Source: Melampsora larici-populina 98AG31
Taxonomy: Eukaryota; Basidiomycota; Pucciniomycetes; Pucciniales; Melampsoraceae
Direction: 5' to 3'
NCBI RefSeq assembly: GCF_000204055.1
Contig: NW_006768793.1
Location: 835,983-899,982 of the forward strand
Length of the DNA stretch: 64,000 bases
This document shows positions 23,014 to 34,052 of this stretch, one piece after another. Numbering within the stretch: position 1 is the first letter of the stretch; each line of letters starts with the position of its first letter. Below the pieces are notes generated by a model that was not told where the DNA came from, did not search any database, and worked only from the letters and a program-made list of their open reading frames with translations. The position numbers and the translations under genes were made by a program.

Positions 23014-23260
23014 TTATCAATTATGGTCCTAAAACCTGTGCAAAAACCATGAGAGACCAATGTGCCAGATCCATGCAAGATTTCTTGCACCAATTTTGTG
23101 CATGAAATTTTTTGACAACCCCACCTATTGAGCTCCAGCTGGTACAAGAACTGTGTGAGACCAACACACAAGACCCGTGCAAGATCTGTGCAAGATCTGT
23201 GCAAGTTTTATTCATGTCTTGCCCAAATTTTTGCATAGGTTTGAGGACCATAAATGATAA
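23014..23260. repeat. foldback/MITE-like repeat, about 247 bp
   Basis: The ends are imperfect inverted copies of about 33 bases (TTATCAATTATGGTCCT at left, TTATCATTTATGGTCCT in the inverted right end). The interior has tandem GCAAGATCTGT units near 23181-23205. No clear target duplication was found, so class and exact limits are uncertain. Confidence 0.5.
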
Positions 23261-24170
23261 CAAACTTTGTAGGGTTGTTGTTGATTGTATTAGTAACTTC
23301 TTGCATTGTAAAAACAATGAAAAGTTGTTTGAAAAAAGTTGTTATACTCATGCACTGAGATATAAAAACTGTATAAAACTTTTGGTTGAGGATAGAAATG
23401 GGTGAGCTACACAATATACTACAAAGATTTCTTGAGATTACAAAATTTTAATGAGACAACAGACATCACTCTTCCTTGTCTCAAAAACCTGTCTGCACGT
23501 CCTCTTTGTTGAATTGTTCCTTTCAAGATCAAATTTGGATAGTCTTCTTTTATAAATTGCTTTTGTCTTACCTTTTCAAACCAGTTTTTCTTTAGTGTAA
23601 CCAACCCTGATTCCCACCTGTCAAAATGGGTTCCAAATGCCAGTCTGGATTGTGCTCACACAGAATGGCAAAAAAAGGAAAGGGTAAAAAATGTCTGAAT
23701 CATGGGGAACTGACCATTAGGGTAAGGTGTCCCAGGTACCAAACACTGACCATTTGGGTACCTTGCATCTTTTCAGTTTTATGATTGTTCTTGCTCAAGG
23801 GTCAAACTGTGCTTACCGCACTCACAGAATTTTCTTTGACAGCAGATGTTGGTTGACTGTTTATGAAGAGAGATTGTATTGAAAATATACAAAATATAGA
23901 GAGAAACAACAGCAACAATAACTCTGAAGTACAGTTAACCCAACAAAGATCATGTATTAAATTTTGGATGGTTATACCAGCACATATGGCTGAGTCATAA
24001 AATGGAAGAAATAAAGCAGAAGTTACTGTCTAACACACTTTGTTTTTATGTTGACCTTGAGATGTAAAATCATAAATAAGAAAGTACCTCTATCTGGGAA
24101 CTGGATTAATTATTTTTTTTGGATTGCTGGAGACAATTGTTGATCAAAAGAGTGTGACAAAAGGTCACCT
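23261..24170. other. no gene seen
   Basis: No supported coding sequence or structured element. Confidence 0.4.
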
Positions 24171-24507
24171 GTTTTTATGTATTGGTGACTATGATTTTAT
24201 GCAATGTGGTGATTGATAAGATAAGTAAGTTTGATAGTTCTGATTTATTGTTTGAGATTTCATTTGACATACCTCACAGCTGATTTCCTCTGAGAGTGTT
24301 GCTCATGGTCCTAACTTTGTGTTGAAAATGAGTAAATAGTCTAAAATGATATATCCTACATGATATTTTCTAAGACAATGGTCAAATCAGTTTTTGCATT
24401 GGAATGAGTCCAAAGCAGGTAATCAGCGGACAACAAATCACTCATTGGTGGTCCCTATGCACAATAGCTCTTGGGTCCGATCTAACAGCTAAGTATCCGC
24501 AAAGTGC
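24171..24507. repeat. dispersed repeat, copy 2
   Basis: Second copy of the repeat at 7042-7379, same orientation, highly similar over about 337 bases. Flanking sequences are unrelated on both sides, so this is a true dispersed unit rather than part of a longer duplication. Confidence 0.8.
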
Positions 24508-24745
24508 CACCCACAAGAAGAATCCTTTGAGCTTTCTGATTGCAGGGGCCAAGACAGATGCCTACATAGAGGTAAAAAAAGTCTGGAGATTATCTAGGCT
24601 CCAGACAGAAAGCAACTACTTTGGCACCAATGCTCATACTTTTGGTTGGCTTCATCCAATTTTGAGTCACAGACATCATGCAATCATAGTAAAAGTTCAA
24701 TCAAAAGTATTTTTTCCCAAAATCAAACAAGATCAAAGGTAGATA

Positions 24746-25147
24746 AGGGCCTGTTCGGCTGTGTTTCCCAAAAAGTGTTACACAAAAACACGTTTTTAAT
24801 CTGCCCCTTTTTCGAGGGGCAGATTGAAAAAGTGTAATTTGGTTATACGATTTCCTGAACAGTTGTCCAAAACAGCTATCAAAAGATTGCCACGATCGTG
24901 ATTGAACTTGACAAAGTTCAATCAAGAGAGGGGCAAAAAGTGTTTTTCGTCTGAAAAACAGCCTCAAGGCTGTTTTTCAGATCAGTTGAATATATCGTGA
25001 TATATGATCTGATGTATTGATCATATATTGTTGCCAAACATCACGTCTTTTTCAAAACTCATAAAAGATTTCAAATGAAAAAGCCTTTTTAGATTTGGTG
25101 GTCTATAACATGTTATAGAGTTTTACAAGTGTAGCCAAACGGGCCCT
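24746..25147. mobile_element. hAT-like MITE, about 402 bp
   Basis: Left end AGGGCCTGTTCGGCTG and inverted right end AGGGCCCGTTTGGCTAC form the well-known hAT-MITE type terminus. The interior contains further inverted segments (AATCTGCCCC..GGGGCAGATT, and a second hairpin around 24950-24980) but no coding sequence. A clean 8-bp duplication was not found, which fits an older insertion. Confidence 0.65.
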
Positions 25148-25366
25148 AAGATATGAGGGCAAAATGTGATAGCTATCAAGGTCCTGATACAAGGTTTTAA
25201 AATTGATGTGAACCCACTCCGACTCTAAATACATATGTAATTAAATCTGGCGGGTGTTGCAAACCTTTTTTCACCTTTGACTGACCGACGCACAAGCTGA
25301 CGTGGGCAAGACAACTACGAATCTTTCAAAGGTGATATCGAGCAATGATTCCTTCCCTATTTAAAA

Positions 25367-26974
25367 TCAATATCCAAAATGTTCATAATCATCATACACA
25401 TAATCATCATACCCTTGAGCATTACAATCAAACTCAATTCCATGATCCTGACACAGGATTCTTAAATCATCAATGTCTTTACAAGAGAGGGAAGTACATT
25501 GATCTGTGATCTGAACCTTCTTTAGATTAGGCCAAGGTTGTTCTCGGATCAATGGTTCTACATCCTGAAACATATCACTCGGTGTATCACCAAATGAAAT
25601 TGACGAAATACTCTTTGAAGGTTGAAGATCTCTTAAGATTCGGATGTAATGATCACCTGCGACTTCCAAATTAGATAGTTTAGATAATTCGACTGGAAAT
25701 TGATCGCTCCCGTCGACATTAGGTCCGTTCGCTAATCGAAGTGTGGTTAAGGTCGATTCAAAAGGTTTGAAGATTCCATACAAAACCGATAAGGAGCGTT
25801 CTCCACAATATTCTAATGCTAATGTATGTAAAGAACTTTTCCAATCCAGTTGAATCCAACTTGCGTCTACACATTCTGCCCCGCCCAAACTTAATCCAAT
25901 AAGATGAGTAAGTGAAGCAAGATGGAGTCCAAGTGGTGATTGACAAGGTTGTTGATCCTTTTGGTTGTCTAAACGCTTTGGATGAGTAGCCTTGATTAAG
26001 GAACAAGTAAAACTTTGAAGTTGTTCAAGGTTTGAGATGATGTCTACTAAGAAGGTTTCTGTGTAGCGATTTCGTGTCACAGGAGATGATAGTGAAAGAT
26101 GGGTAAGTGAAGTGAGTTGTGATATAGGTTGAATAGAGAAGTCTGGCATTTGATTCTCCAGTGTTTGCAAACGCCTAGTAGGTCTAAAGTGTTCCATGTC
26201 AAGATCGATATCGAGCTCGAGGAGATGTGGACAAGATTTTAAGATTTCGAGCAAGACTTCATATCTCGATTTGAACTGTGGATCCCATTTTCCATCATCG
26301 TATGGATTAGCATCCCATATAGCTTCCGATTTCCGTATCTCTGATTCGGGGACTCTGAAAGAGATCTTTTTGATATAATATAAATGTCTTGGAATGATTT
26401 TTCAAGTGTGAGCCTCATTCTATCCGCCGTGGAGTGTTGAAAATCAAGAACCTGAAATGGAAATCACAATCAATTCACCAATTCTTCAGTCATGGATTGA
26501 CAAGCAGATGTCGAGGAGAGAAGCAAATCACCCCATAGAGATAAGGACGGCATCTTTGATAGTATGAACGATTCACCGAGGAAAGTGATCGAGTATCCTT
26601 GAAGGGAAGAATTCGAACTTTTTAATGATTGAACGTTGGTGATCGAATTCCGCGGCAATGTATGACGTACAAGCAAAAAACCCGATGGTGTTCAATTTGG
26701 CCAAGAGGAAAACAGTTGGTCGACTAAGGATGATAATGAGGTGGAGATGTGCAGAGTAGTAAAAGAACTACTAACGTTTTCGAGCAACTTCACTCTCACT
26801 ATCATAAATGTAACGACCCTCATAATGATCCTCACCTTCATTATAAACCGCAATCATCCGCCAAAACTCGTTCTCGTGACGAATCGGAGGAAGATGACGA
26901 ACCCAATAAACGATCTTGTCTAGGATTTCCGTTGGCAGGGATGATAAGTCACGCTTATTGGGATTTGAAGTCAT
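25367..26974 (-). pseudogene. F-box/leucine-rich-repeat-like gene, decayed
   Basis: Exon 1 (about 26770-26974) starts with a degenerate F-box, LSSLPTEILDKIVYWV. The second exon resumes near 26711 and carries an in-frame TGA at 26692-26694, where an arginine codon is likely. A donor near 26482 and acceptor near 26453 lead into the last exon, which needs a frameshift near 26370-26380 (a TATATTATAT run) to reach the long leucine-rich frame ending at 25367. That C-terminal part has LRR-like segments such as LTSLTHLSL and LSNLEV and an acidic, tyrosine-rich tail. Organisation resembles the genes at 31273 and 41309, but sequence is distant. F-box/LRR proteins usually select substrates for SCF ubiquitin ligases. 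Confidence 0.6.
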
Positions 26975-27387
26975 TTTTGGATGGTAGGAATGTTCAGATG
27001 ATTGAGGGCACTTCAGGATATTGAGGTGGATTGATAATGAAAATGAGATTTCTGAGGAGACCTTTTGCTACGCGTACAGTGAACTATAGTAATACCGACA
27101 TCTTGAAAACCTCCTGGAACTCCTTGCTTCTCCCCCTTGGTTCAGCATTCGAGCATTGCAACAAATTGACAATGGTACGGATCGGATCATCAATTCAGGT
27201 CTGTTTTCAATTAATCGTTCATCATGAGGCAGCATGAGAATTAGTAGTCACGATTCGAGACCTCATATGGTCCGTTTGTTGTTCGCAGACATTCATATGC
27301 TTTGCACTTCCATCAACAAGCCCTATGAGACCTGACAGCAGAACAATCTGGTTTAGAGAAGAACAAGCCAATACTTTGGAGTCACCA

Positions 27388-27488
27388 ATTTCCACCTAAG
27401 ATTGCTCAACGATCCGAGGACGATGATGATCTGGAATCTTGTTCTCCATCCTCGATTGACCACGAAAATTTCGAAAACATTGATTTGG
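27388..27488 (-). pseudogene. fragment of the ABC ATPase gene
   Basis: These about 100 bases are nearly identical to 6778-6890 of the ABC gene on the same strand. They encode the stretch around FSKFSWSI and the first P-loop, including AILGGN. A tryptophan codon has become TGA in front of AILGGN. Similarity stops sharply on both sides, so only part of one exon was copied or survives. It lies just downstream of the Sec3 remnant. Confidence 0.75.
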
Positions 27489-27618
27489 TTAGAGTTAGTG
27501 GACTTACAGGGACGGTTTAGAGTTAATGGACTTCCAGGAACTAAAGATGCTATGCGTCAATATGTTTTTGATGAACAAGCCAGCAAACAAGGTTAAAGGA
27601 TCTTCAGTTGAAGAATGT

Positions 27619-29690
27619 TCATGTTTGTAATTTGAAAAATGAAGCTTTAACATCTTCAACTCCAATTTCTAAACCATGAGTTTCAGCACCATAACATTTC
27701 AAGATCACTCCATTACATTTTTCAATCCACTTCCTTAACTCAGCTTCACATGCACTCCAAACTGTGTTCATCACAGCTGATAGATTGGCTTGGGATGTTT
27801 TTCTACCCTTTTAGCAAGTGCTTCAATTGATTTCTGAATCTTCTTTATGAAAGGATGAAATTGCTGGTTTTAAGGCTGATTGTGTGTACTGACCATGTAT
27901 TGAAATCTCGCCAGGAGACGTAGTTCTTAATAATTGTCGAATGCCTTCACCCCTGTGATATGAGACAAATTGATTTGTTTAGTATCCTTTGAGTCTGTTG
28001 CCCGGCGCATCTTACATTGGACAACTCACAATCAGTCGAGCCAAAGGCCGTCAAAGTCCCAAACGGATGTACAAATTCAAATTTTGAACGTACCTTTCCT
28101 TGGCTTTTTCCAACCAGAGCCCTCATGTCGACACATTAACTTTAGAGGCCGTCGTGACAAAGTGGTGCATGTTTTCTAAAGTGGTTGAGTAATAAGATGA
28201 GCGATCCATATCAGCGACCACACAATTCTAGCGAGCTCTGAGAGTCCGAAAATGAAGGAACTCAGCAATCATCAATGTATGATAGTTTGATCAATCTTTA
28301 TCTCTGTCTTGTCATCATTCTCAAATATCACATGAATCTCAGCTAATTCTAATGCCTTGAATTTGTTATTCTTCAATCAGATCAACTCCCGTGACCCCCG
28401 TTCCAATCATCTTCCACGCATATCCTTCCAAACTTTCTGCAACATTAGCTAGTACATCATGTTGTGCTTCGACTGTTCCTTTGAATGGGTAAGCTTCTTT
28501 GCCTTACTGATTAACCTCGGGTTTCATCTAAAAGCTGTGTGTCTGACGATTTTCCTTGCCGTGAAATTCCTTCTTCTTCATGACAAGATGAACGGGCACC
28601 TGCCAAACTTATTGGTCTCAGTGGCATTTTTGCTGATTGAGATGAAGTGGTAGTGGTTGCTGTTGCTGTTGTAGACAGGAACTAGTAGAAGGACGTTTTT
28701 TGTTTGTTGAACAAAGTGGAGAACTGATTAATCGGTTGATCAAGGGGGTCGGTGCCTCAGGAGATTTAGTTTTGTTGAACTTGAGGGGACGAGGTGAGAC
28801 TGGTGTCATTTGCTTAAGACCACGTCGATTGCCAATACTATCACCATCAGTGTCAGGTGTACGAGAACGCTGAGAGCTCGTTCCAAACCGTGGTAAGAAA
28901 GAAGATGATGCACGAGAAGGACTCGTATGAGGTTCGACGCCGTGCGATGCAACAGCTTCGGAGTGAGTCGGAGTGAGTGAGGTGGGCGTCCCGAAAGGGT
29001 TGATCGAGCTAGAAATTGAATTTGTCTCTGAAATTTGACCTGAAAGGACGGGCTTGCGAGAGCTTGGCTGAGATCGAGCGGCTGACGAAGCCGCTGATGG
29101 CGATGGATGGCCTCCACTACGAACGACTGGCAGTGAGGTCAGCACCAGTACACATAATGATTTGTTCTATGAAGGAAATGAATTAGGACACACTGTAGTC
29201 ATTGTTAGGAAGACCGATCATAGATGGTAGCTTCCCATTGGCGCATTGACCGAAAGATCGAACGAGTAAGTTGACGAACTCGGTGCGTTCGTAGACATCT
29301 TCAGCGATCCAAGTATACGAACGCGAACCGAGTGTTTGAAAGCTGAGTCCTAGAAAGGCTTGAATTTCAGTTCAGAAGGTTTGGTACGTAGGGAACTGAA
29401 GCAAGAAACACAGGTTGACGCGTTCGACCCCTCGAAGACCAATCTCATTTCAAGTCTTTCAAATGGAGAAACTACCATTAGAATTACGTTTAGGTTCTTG
29501 CAAGAAGACCTGTCCCGAGGGTTCAACAGTGATTTGAGTATCAATCGATAAGGATTAGTAAGAAATTGAGTATTAGGAGGAATAAAGAAGAACTCAACAG
29601 CGAACAAGATATAACGTGGTTTCTGTTCACCAGTTGATACGTCCTCTCAAGGTTTCCAATGAGATATATAGTCTTGACCAGCTAAAGAAA
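27619..29690 (-). pseudogene. exocyst subunit Sec3 (EXOC1), shattered remnant
   Basis: Pieces of a Sec3-like protein occur in the right order but in changing frames. The N-terminal lipid-binding PH-like part lies at about 29190-29690: GEQKPRYILFAVEFFF, then NSNGSFSI with TGA at two following positions, and ending FVNLLVRSFGQCANGKLP. A serine/proline-rich linker covers 28618-29159, after a good acceptor. A middle piece at about 28260-28460 reads AQHDVLANVAESLEGYAWK. The C-terminus at 27619-27960 contains IEALAKRVEK, VWSACEAEL and VILKCYGAE, and resembles the end of EXOC1. Several hundred middle residues are missing, and stops and frameshifts are numerous. Sec3 normally tethers secretory vesicles at growth sites; a functional copy must lie elsewhere. 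Confidence 0.7.
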
Positions 29691-31272
29691 AGGTAATCAG
29701 ATGAAGATTGTTAGTTTGAAGACGATCGATCAATTGAGATTTGAAGAGGTATAAGGATAACAGCTTACTTTGCCGAGCACTTCCCTTCGATGGAGAAGAA
29801 AAGAGTGAAGGGATGATATGTTGTCTGATACTTTCGAATCGACCGACATGATTTCGTTGGATGAAAATTAAAGCAAAGTGTTATTGATTGTACCTCTTGA
29901 CCGTTTTCTTCATGACCAAACTTGACTTTCAAACTACAGTACATATCTTTCCCCTATCTTGACTCAGTCTCAAGCCTTATCAAGTATCGCCTTTTGAAAC
30001 AAAGAACTGAACAAACGCAAAATCCTGACTTGGACCCTTTAAACCACCTTGCACATGAATTCCTCAAGTCTCATAAATTCAATCATCATTTACAATATTT
30101 GGCTTCAGGATATTTTGCAGTTTAAAGTCTGGGCCGGGGGCGTACAGCTCAGCATGAGATCTGGTTAAGAATGTGGAAGATCATCTGAGAGTAAGAATCA
30201 AATCTAAAATCTGCCCAGAGCAGACGTGGGATGGCGGTGCGACTAGGTTGATGTGGTGTGCGGCTTTGTTACTTTCTCCTTTTTATTCATCAGACTTTTT
30301 CATCTTTGTTCCCTTCATCCAAAACTTATCATCAACAAAAGATAGTTGTCAATTTGATTTTCAAGTTTATAGCTACACGCCTTACATAGGCTCCTGGGCT
30401 CTTCATAAGTTACCTTTTTCACCTTTCGCACTCTCGAACACATCAGACGTCAGGATCGTCCTGTGTTTGCGCTCTCAAAACCTTCTAGTGCAAACCCGTA
30501 CCACTGAAACGACTCCGTGTTTCCCTTTGATCTTCAGATTGTACTTGCTTCCATCTATGTCAAGTACGAGATGTAATAAACAGGTAGGATCTCTCTTTCT
30601 TTAGGATAAAACTTATATTTTAATTTCTTTAACAATAATATTTTATGTAAGTAAAAACGTAACAAACAACTTTGATAAAAAAGATAAGAGAGAAATTGTA
30701 GTACCTTTAACAATAACTACACTTATGAGATTCAACTTTGTAACACGAATTTTAAATCGAACAATGTAATCAAAAAAGCGAAAGTCTACATTTTGAGGAA
30801 TCAATTTAAAATTAGATAAAGAAGAAATCAGACATCATAAATAGAACCAAGCTATACCTCCTTTCCTTTCGATAAAAGCTTGAGTTCGATTTAGATTCAG
30901 CTTTATAGTTGAATAGATTTGTCGTGTAGTATTGAGTGTTTTAGAACGAAACGAGGAAGTGACAATTTTCTTGACGATCAAAGGAAAACGATAAAAAGAG
31001 AAAACGATGAGAAGATTTTGAATAGTTTTTTATCGAAGTTCTTTTGGGCAAGGACTCGAGGGTTTTTGTGAGCGAAACATATCCAGTGACGTCATACATG
31101 TTTGTCAGCAAAGCGTACAACACAGATCAGCACACACAACGGAACAACGGAATCAGGGCAACACAGCATAACAGCAGAGCAAACGGAATCAGGGCAACAC
31201 AGCAGCAAAACAGGTCAGTGATTTATTACCGATCATAACACGAGAGACTAGCCTCTCAGAAAGTCCACAAAG
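29691..31272. other. intergenic, no gene seen
   Basis: No supported gene. Near 31150-31208 a 22-base unit (ACGGAATCAGGGCAACACAGCA) occurs twice within the presumed promoter or 5' leader of the next gene. Confidence 0.45.
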
Positions 31273-32974
31273 ATGACATCCTCCAACTGGACAGCTCAGC
31301 TTTCACTTTGGCAGGAGATTGTCTCTCAATTTCACGGAGGGAGCAGGCCACTTGACCAGCATTACGATTTTATGCGAACGCGTTTCGATGAACTTGATGC
31401 GGAAGGATTTATTTGGTCAAGAGAATCAATCCTTGATACCTTTCTTCAACTCGGTTTGTCAGCCAGGACACATGGAGCCTCCTTGTCTGTCAACAATGTG
31501 ACCGAACCTCACCTTTCTCAAGGAGTCGAAATTTCATCTGATGAAGTTCAAGAAGTTATTCACAATGATCAATTGCAACACCAGTCCCGTCGTGTAGGCC
31601 TCATGGATCTACCAATCGAAATCTTCTACGAGATACTCGCACAGATTTATCACCTCCCAAGCAATCTAGTACACGACAGAAGGGCGCAAGCTGAAGTGAA
31701 TATCACAGGTCCAGGTGACATGGCGCCATACTGGACCTACTTGTACCGAGATTCGCCAATCTTGAGTCCCACCCAAAGCTTTTCACTCACTTCGCGTGAA
31801 ATATATCGACGTTGTAAACCATGGCTATGGCAAGTGAGTCATCTCTAAATCGAATGGTTAATAAAGATAAAAGATCTAACTATGATCAATCACTCATCTT
31901 GATATCCAGAGATTAATCTTCCCGACTGCTTTTCCAGCACCGGTAAATCTTTGGACCAAAGACATACTTCTCAAACAAGGCTCACATGTGCAATCTCTAT
32001 CACTCAGACTTTCCGAAAACTGCTATAAACCTCCCGGTGAATTCATGCACTATGATCCCTTTTATGATAATCTCGCCATGGAATGCAATCCGGATCTCGA
32101 ACCAATCTCGCCACAGAATGTGAAAGATTTGATAGGTTTGTGCCCTAACCTTTCTTCACTGGAACTGGATTACAGATATGAGGAGCCATCTGAAAACGAG
32201 GGTGGAACAGAAGCTTTTCTATTAGACCTACTTCCACTACTTTCAAATCTCAAACAACTTCAGCATTTGAAATTGGTGGATGCCTGGCACGGGACAGTTA
32301 TGAAGGAATTCCCATCAAAAGTTGTTGGTCTTCTGCCTTTGCTCGAATCCCTTACTATTCGCGTATCTACAGTATCTAAAGATCAGCCAACACTTGACGG
32401 TTCCTTTGGGTTTAAGCTATCTAAACTCAAATATCTATCGCGGTTGGAATTAGAGGACGTTGGATATGTAGATGAAAGTTGGTGTCTCCGCGATTGGCCA
32501 GAAAAAATTACCGATCTTGAAATTATCCGTTGTGCTGACTTAAAACCAAGTGCAGTACAGCGAATCGTTCATCACATCGCACCTCACCTAACCAGTCTCA
32601 CGCTTTACTTTGGCTATGGGAGTGATGATAGATGGGAAATGGAACCTAGCTGGAATCCCGCAAGCCACCTGTCCTTTCCATCCCTGACCGACTTGAAGCT
32701 TTCTACTCGGGACCCATATTTCCTAGCCAGCTTTCAAGACTGTAAATCTCTGCGTTATCTTGAATGGCCCTGCAAAACATTGAAGCACGTCAGGGTATTG
32801 AAGAACAACTTGTTGGAAGCTACTTGGCCTCAGATCAAGAGACTAGAAGGCCGGGGTTATCGTCTTTCGCTATCTGACCTTCCAAACCAAGAAATCGAGG
32901 ATGAATTACGTTTGTTGGAAAATTGTTGTAGACAAATGAATGTGCAAGCAATCATACGCCGCCCGTTCACTTAG
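31273..32974 (+). CDS. F-box/LRR-like protein, intact copy
   Basis: Two exons (31273-31833 and 31910-32974) join in phase 0 to give 541 residues. An F-box-like motif, GLMDLPIEIFYEILAQI, lies at about residue 112. The C-terminal part has irregular leucine-rich segments such as CPNLSSLEL, LKQLQHLKL and FPSLTDLKL. No signal peptide or membrane segment is seen. Proteins of this make-up usually act as substrate receptors of SCF ubiquitin ligases and are expanded in many basidiomycetes. A paralogue with the same exon structure lies at 41309-43022 on the same strand, so the two arose by tandem duplication. No disablement was found. Confidence 0.7.
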
Positions 32975-33595
32975 ATCTTGCTGATAGGTTGATTTTCATT
33001 GGAGTCGATAACGAGGTTTGATTCTTTCTGATTGAGGATCCACTTGGTTTATTCTATTTAAGCCTCACGTTTCTGATCCTTCAAGTTTTCTTTGAGCGTG
33101 AATCAACAAACATATGCCAGATTGACTTTTATAAGCTTACTTTTCCCTTCATGTATGAGGTTTGTGCTGTCATTGATATCTACTTTGATACTGTACAGCT
33201 CATTTTGAACTAGCATCTTGAAAGTGAGACGAAGAAATTGATTCTCACTCCTGGTACAATTCATCGTGTTTTACTGGTATGTGCAATCCATATATTGAAC
33301 ATTTTATTTTGTAACACAATAAAGATTCAGGCAGAAGCACAGAGTCAAAAAATCATATTTATACATTTGATAAACAGAAATTGGAAATGATCTTGATGAT
33401 AGTGGATTCCAATGCTGAATCAGGATCAGGAATTTGTTTCCAATGATGAGTGATAAGAATAATGCTCTACAAACTCTTTCGATGATCAATTGCAGGACAT
33501 AGAGATATGGAAGCAATCAGGTACTGATCTTTGAATGCCAGTTTCCGTGGACTGTTTTCATGGGGAACAGCGGCTTCTCAATTCAGGTGAACTTT
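32975..33595. other. 3' flank of F-box gene, duplicated region
   Basis: No gene. Parts resemble 43100-43345 downstream of the second F-box copy, showing that the tandem duplication included the 3' flank. The last bases, GTGAACTTT (33587-33595), are the left target duplication of the large transposon. Confidence 0.5.
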
Positions 33596-33872
33596 CTAAC
33601 TTAACTAGGTCCCTATGCTTCTTGCCGCGAGCTTGTGAGCATAGGGACTTACGGGTTATCTCGGTTTTCTTGGTGACAAGCACAATTCCCTTTTGGTGGG
33701 AGAAATTGGCACCAAAAGAAAACTATTGCATTTAATTACAACTTTTTTTTTTAGACTCAAACATTACCATTCAGCTTCTTCCGCATCTTTCCATCTCCTC
33801 ATTTTTTTTTATTCTCATCGAAAGCAAAAGTTGTGATTGACCTCAAACTTTGTACTTTTGAAATTTCAAAAA
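33596..33872. repeat. left terminal inverted repeat of the helicase transposon
   Basis: 277 bases, inverted copy of the right end with only a few substitutions. Bases from about 33605 to 33651 can form a hairpin with stem GTCCCTATGCT/AGCATAGGGAC and a GC-rich loop. Confidence 0.9.
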
Positions 33873-34052
33873 TCTGTATTGCTGCGTGTTACACAAATGA
33901 TAAGTTGTATGTAATACAAAATTTTAAATTTGACAGCTCGTCAACAATTGTGGTAGAGCGATACCTGCAGATCTGCAGGTAAAGGGTTTCTGGTTTTGAG
34001 TGAGAGTTTCAAGATAGACATTACCATAAATCTCTATTAACACATCATTGCA

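Noticed and set aside
28806..29117. Second open frame over the serine/proline-rich Sec3 linker
   Set aside because: It is a shadow of the Sec3 linker frame, which has the recognisable context on both sides.
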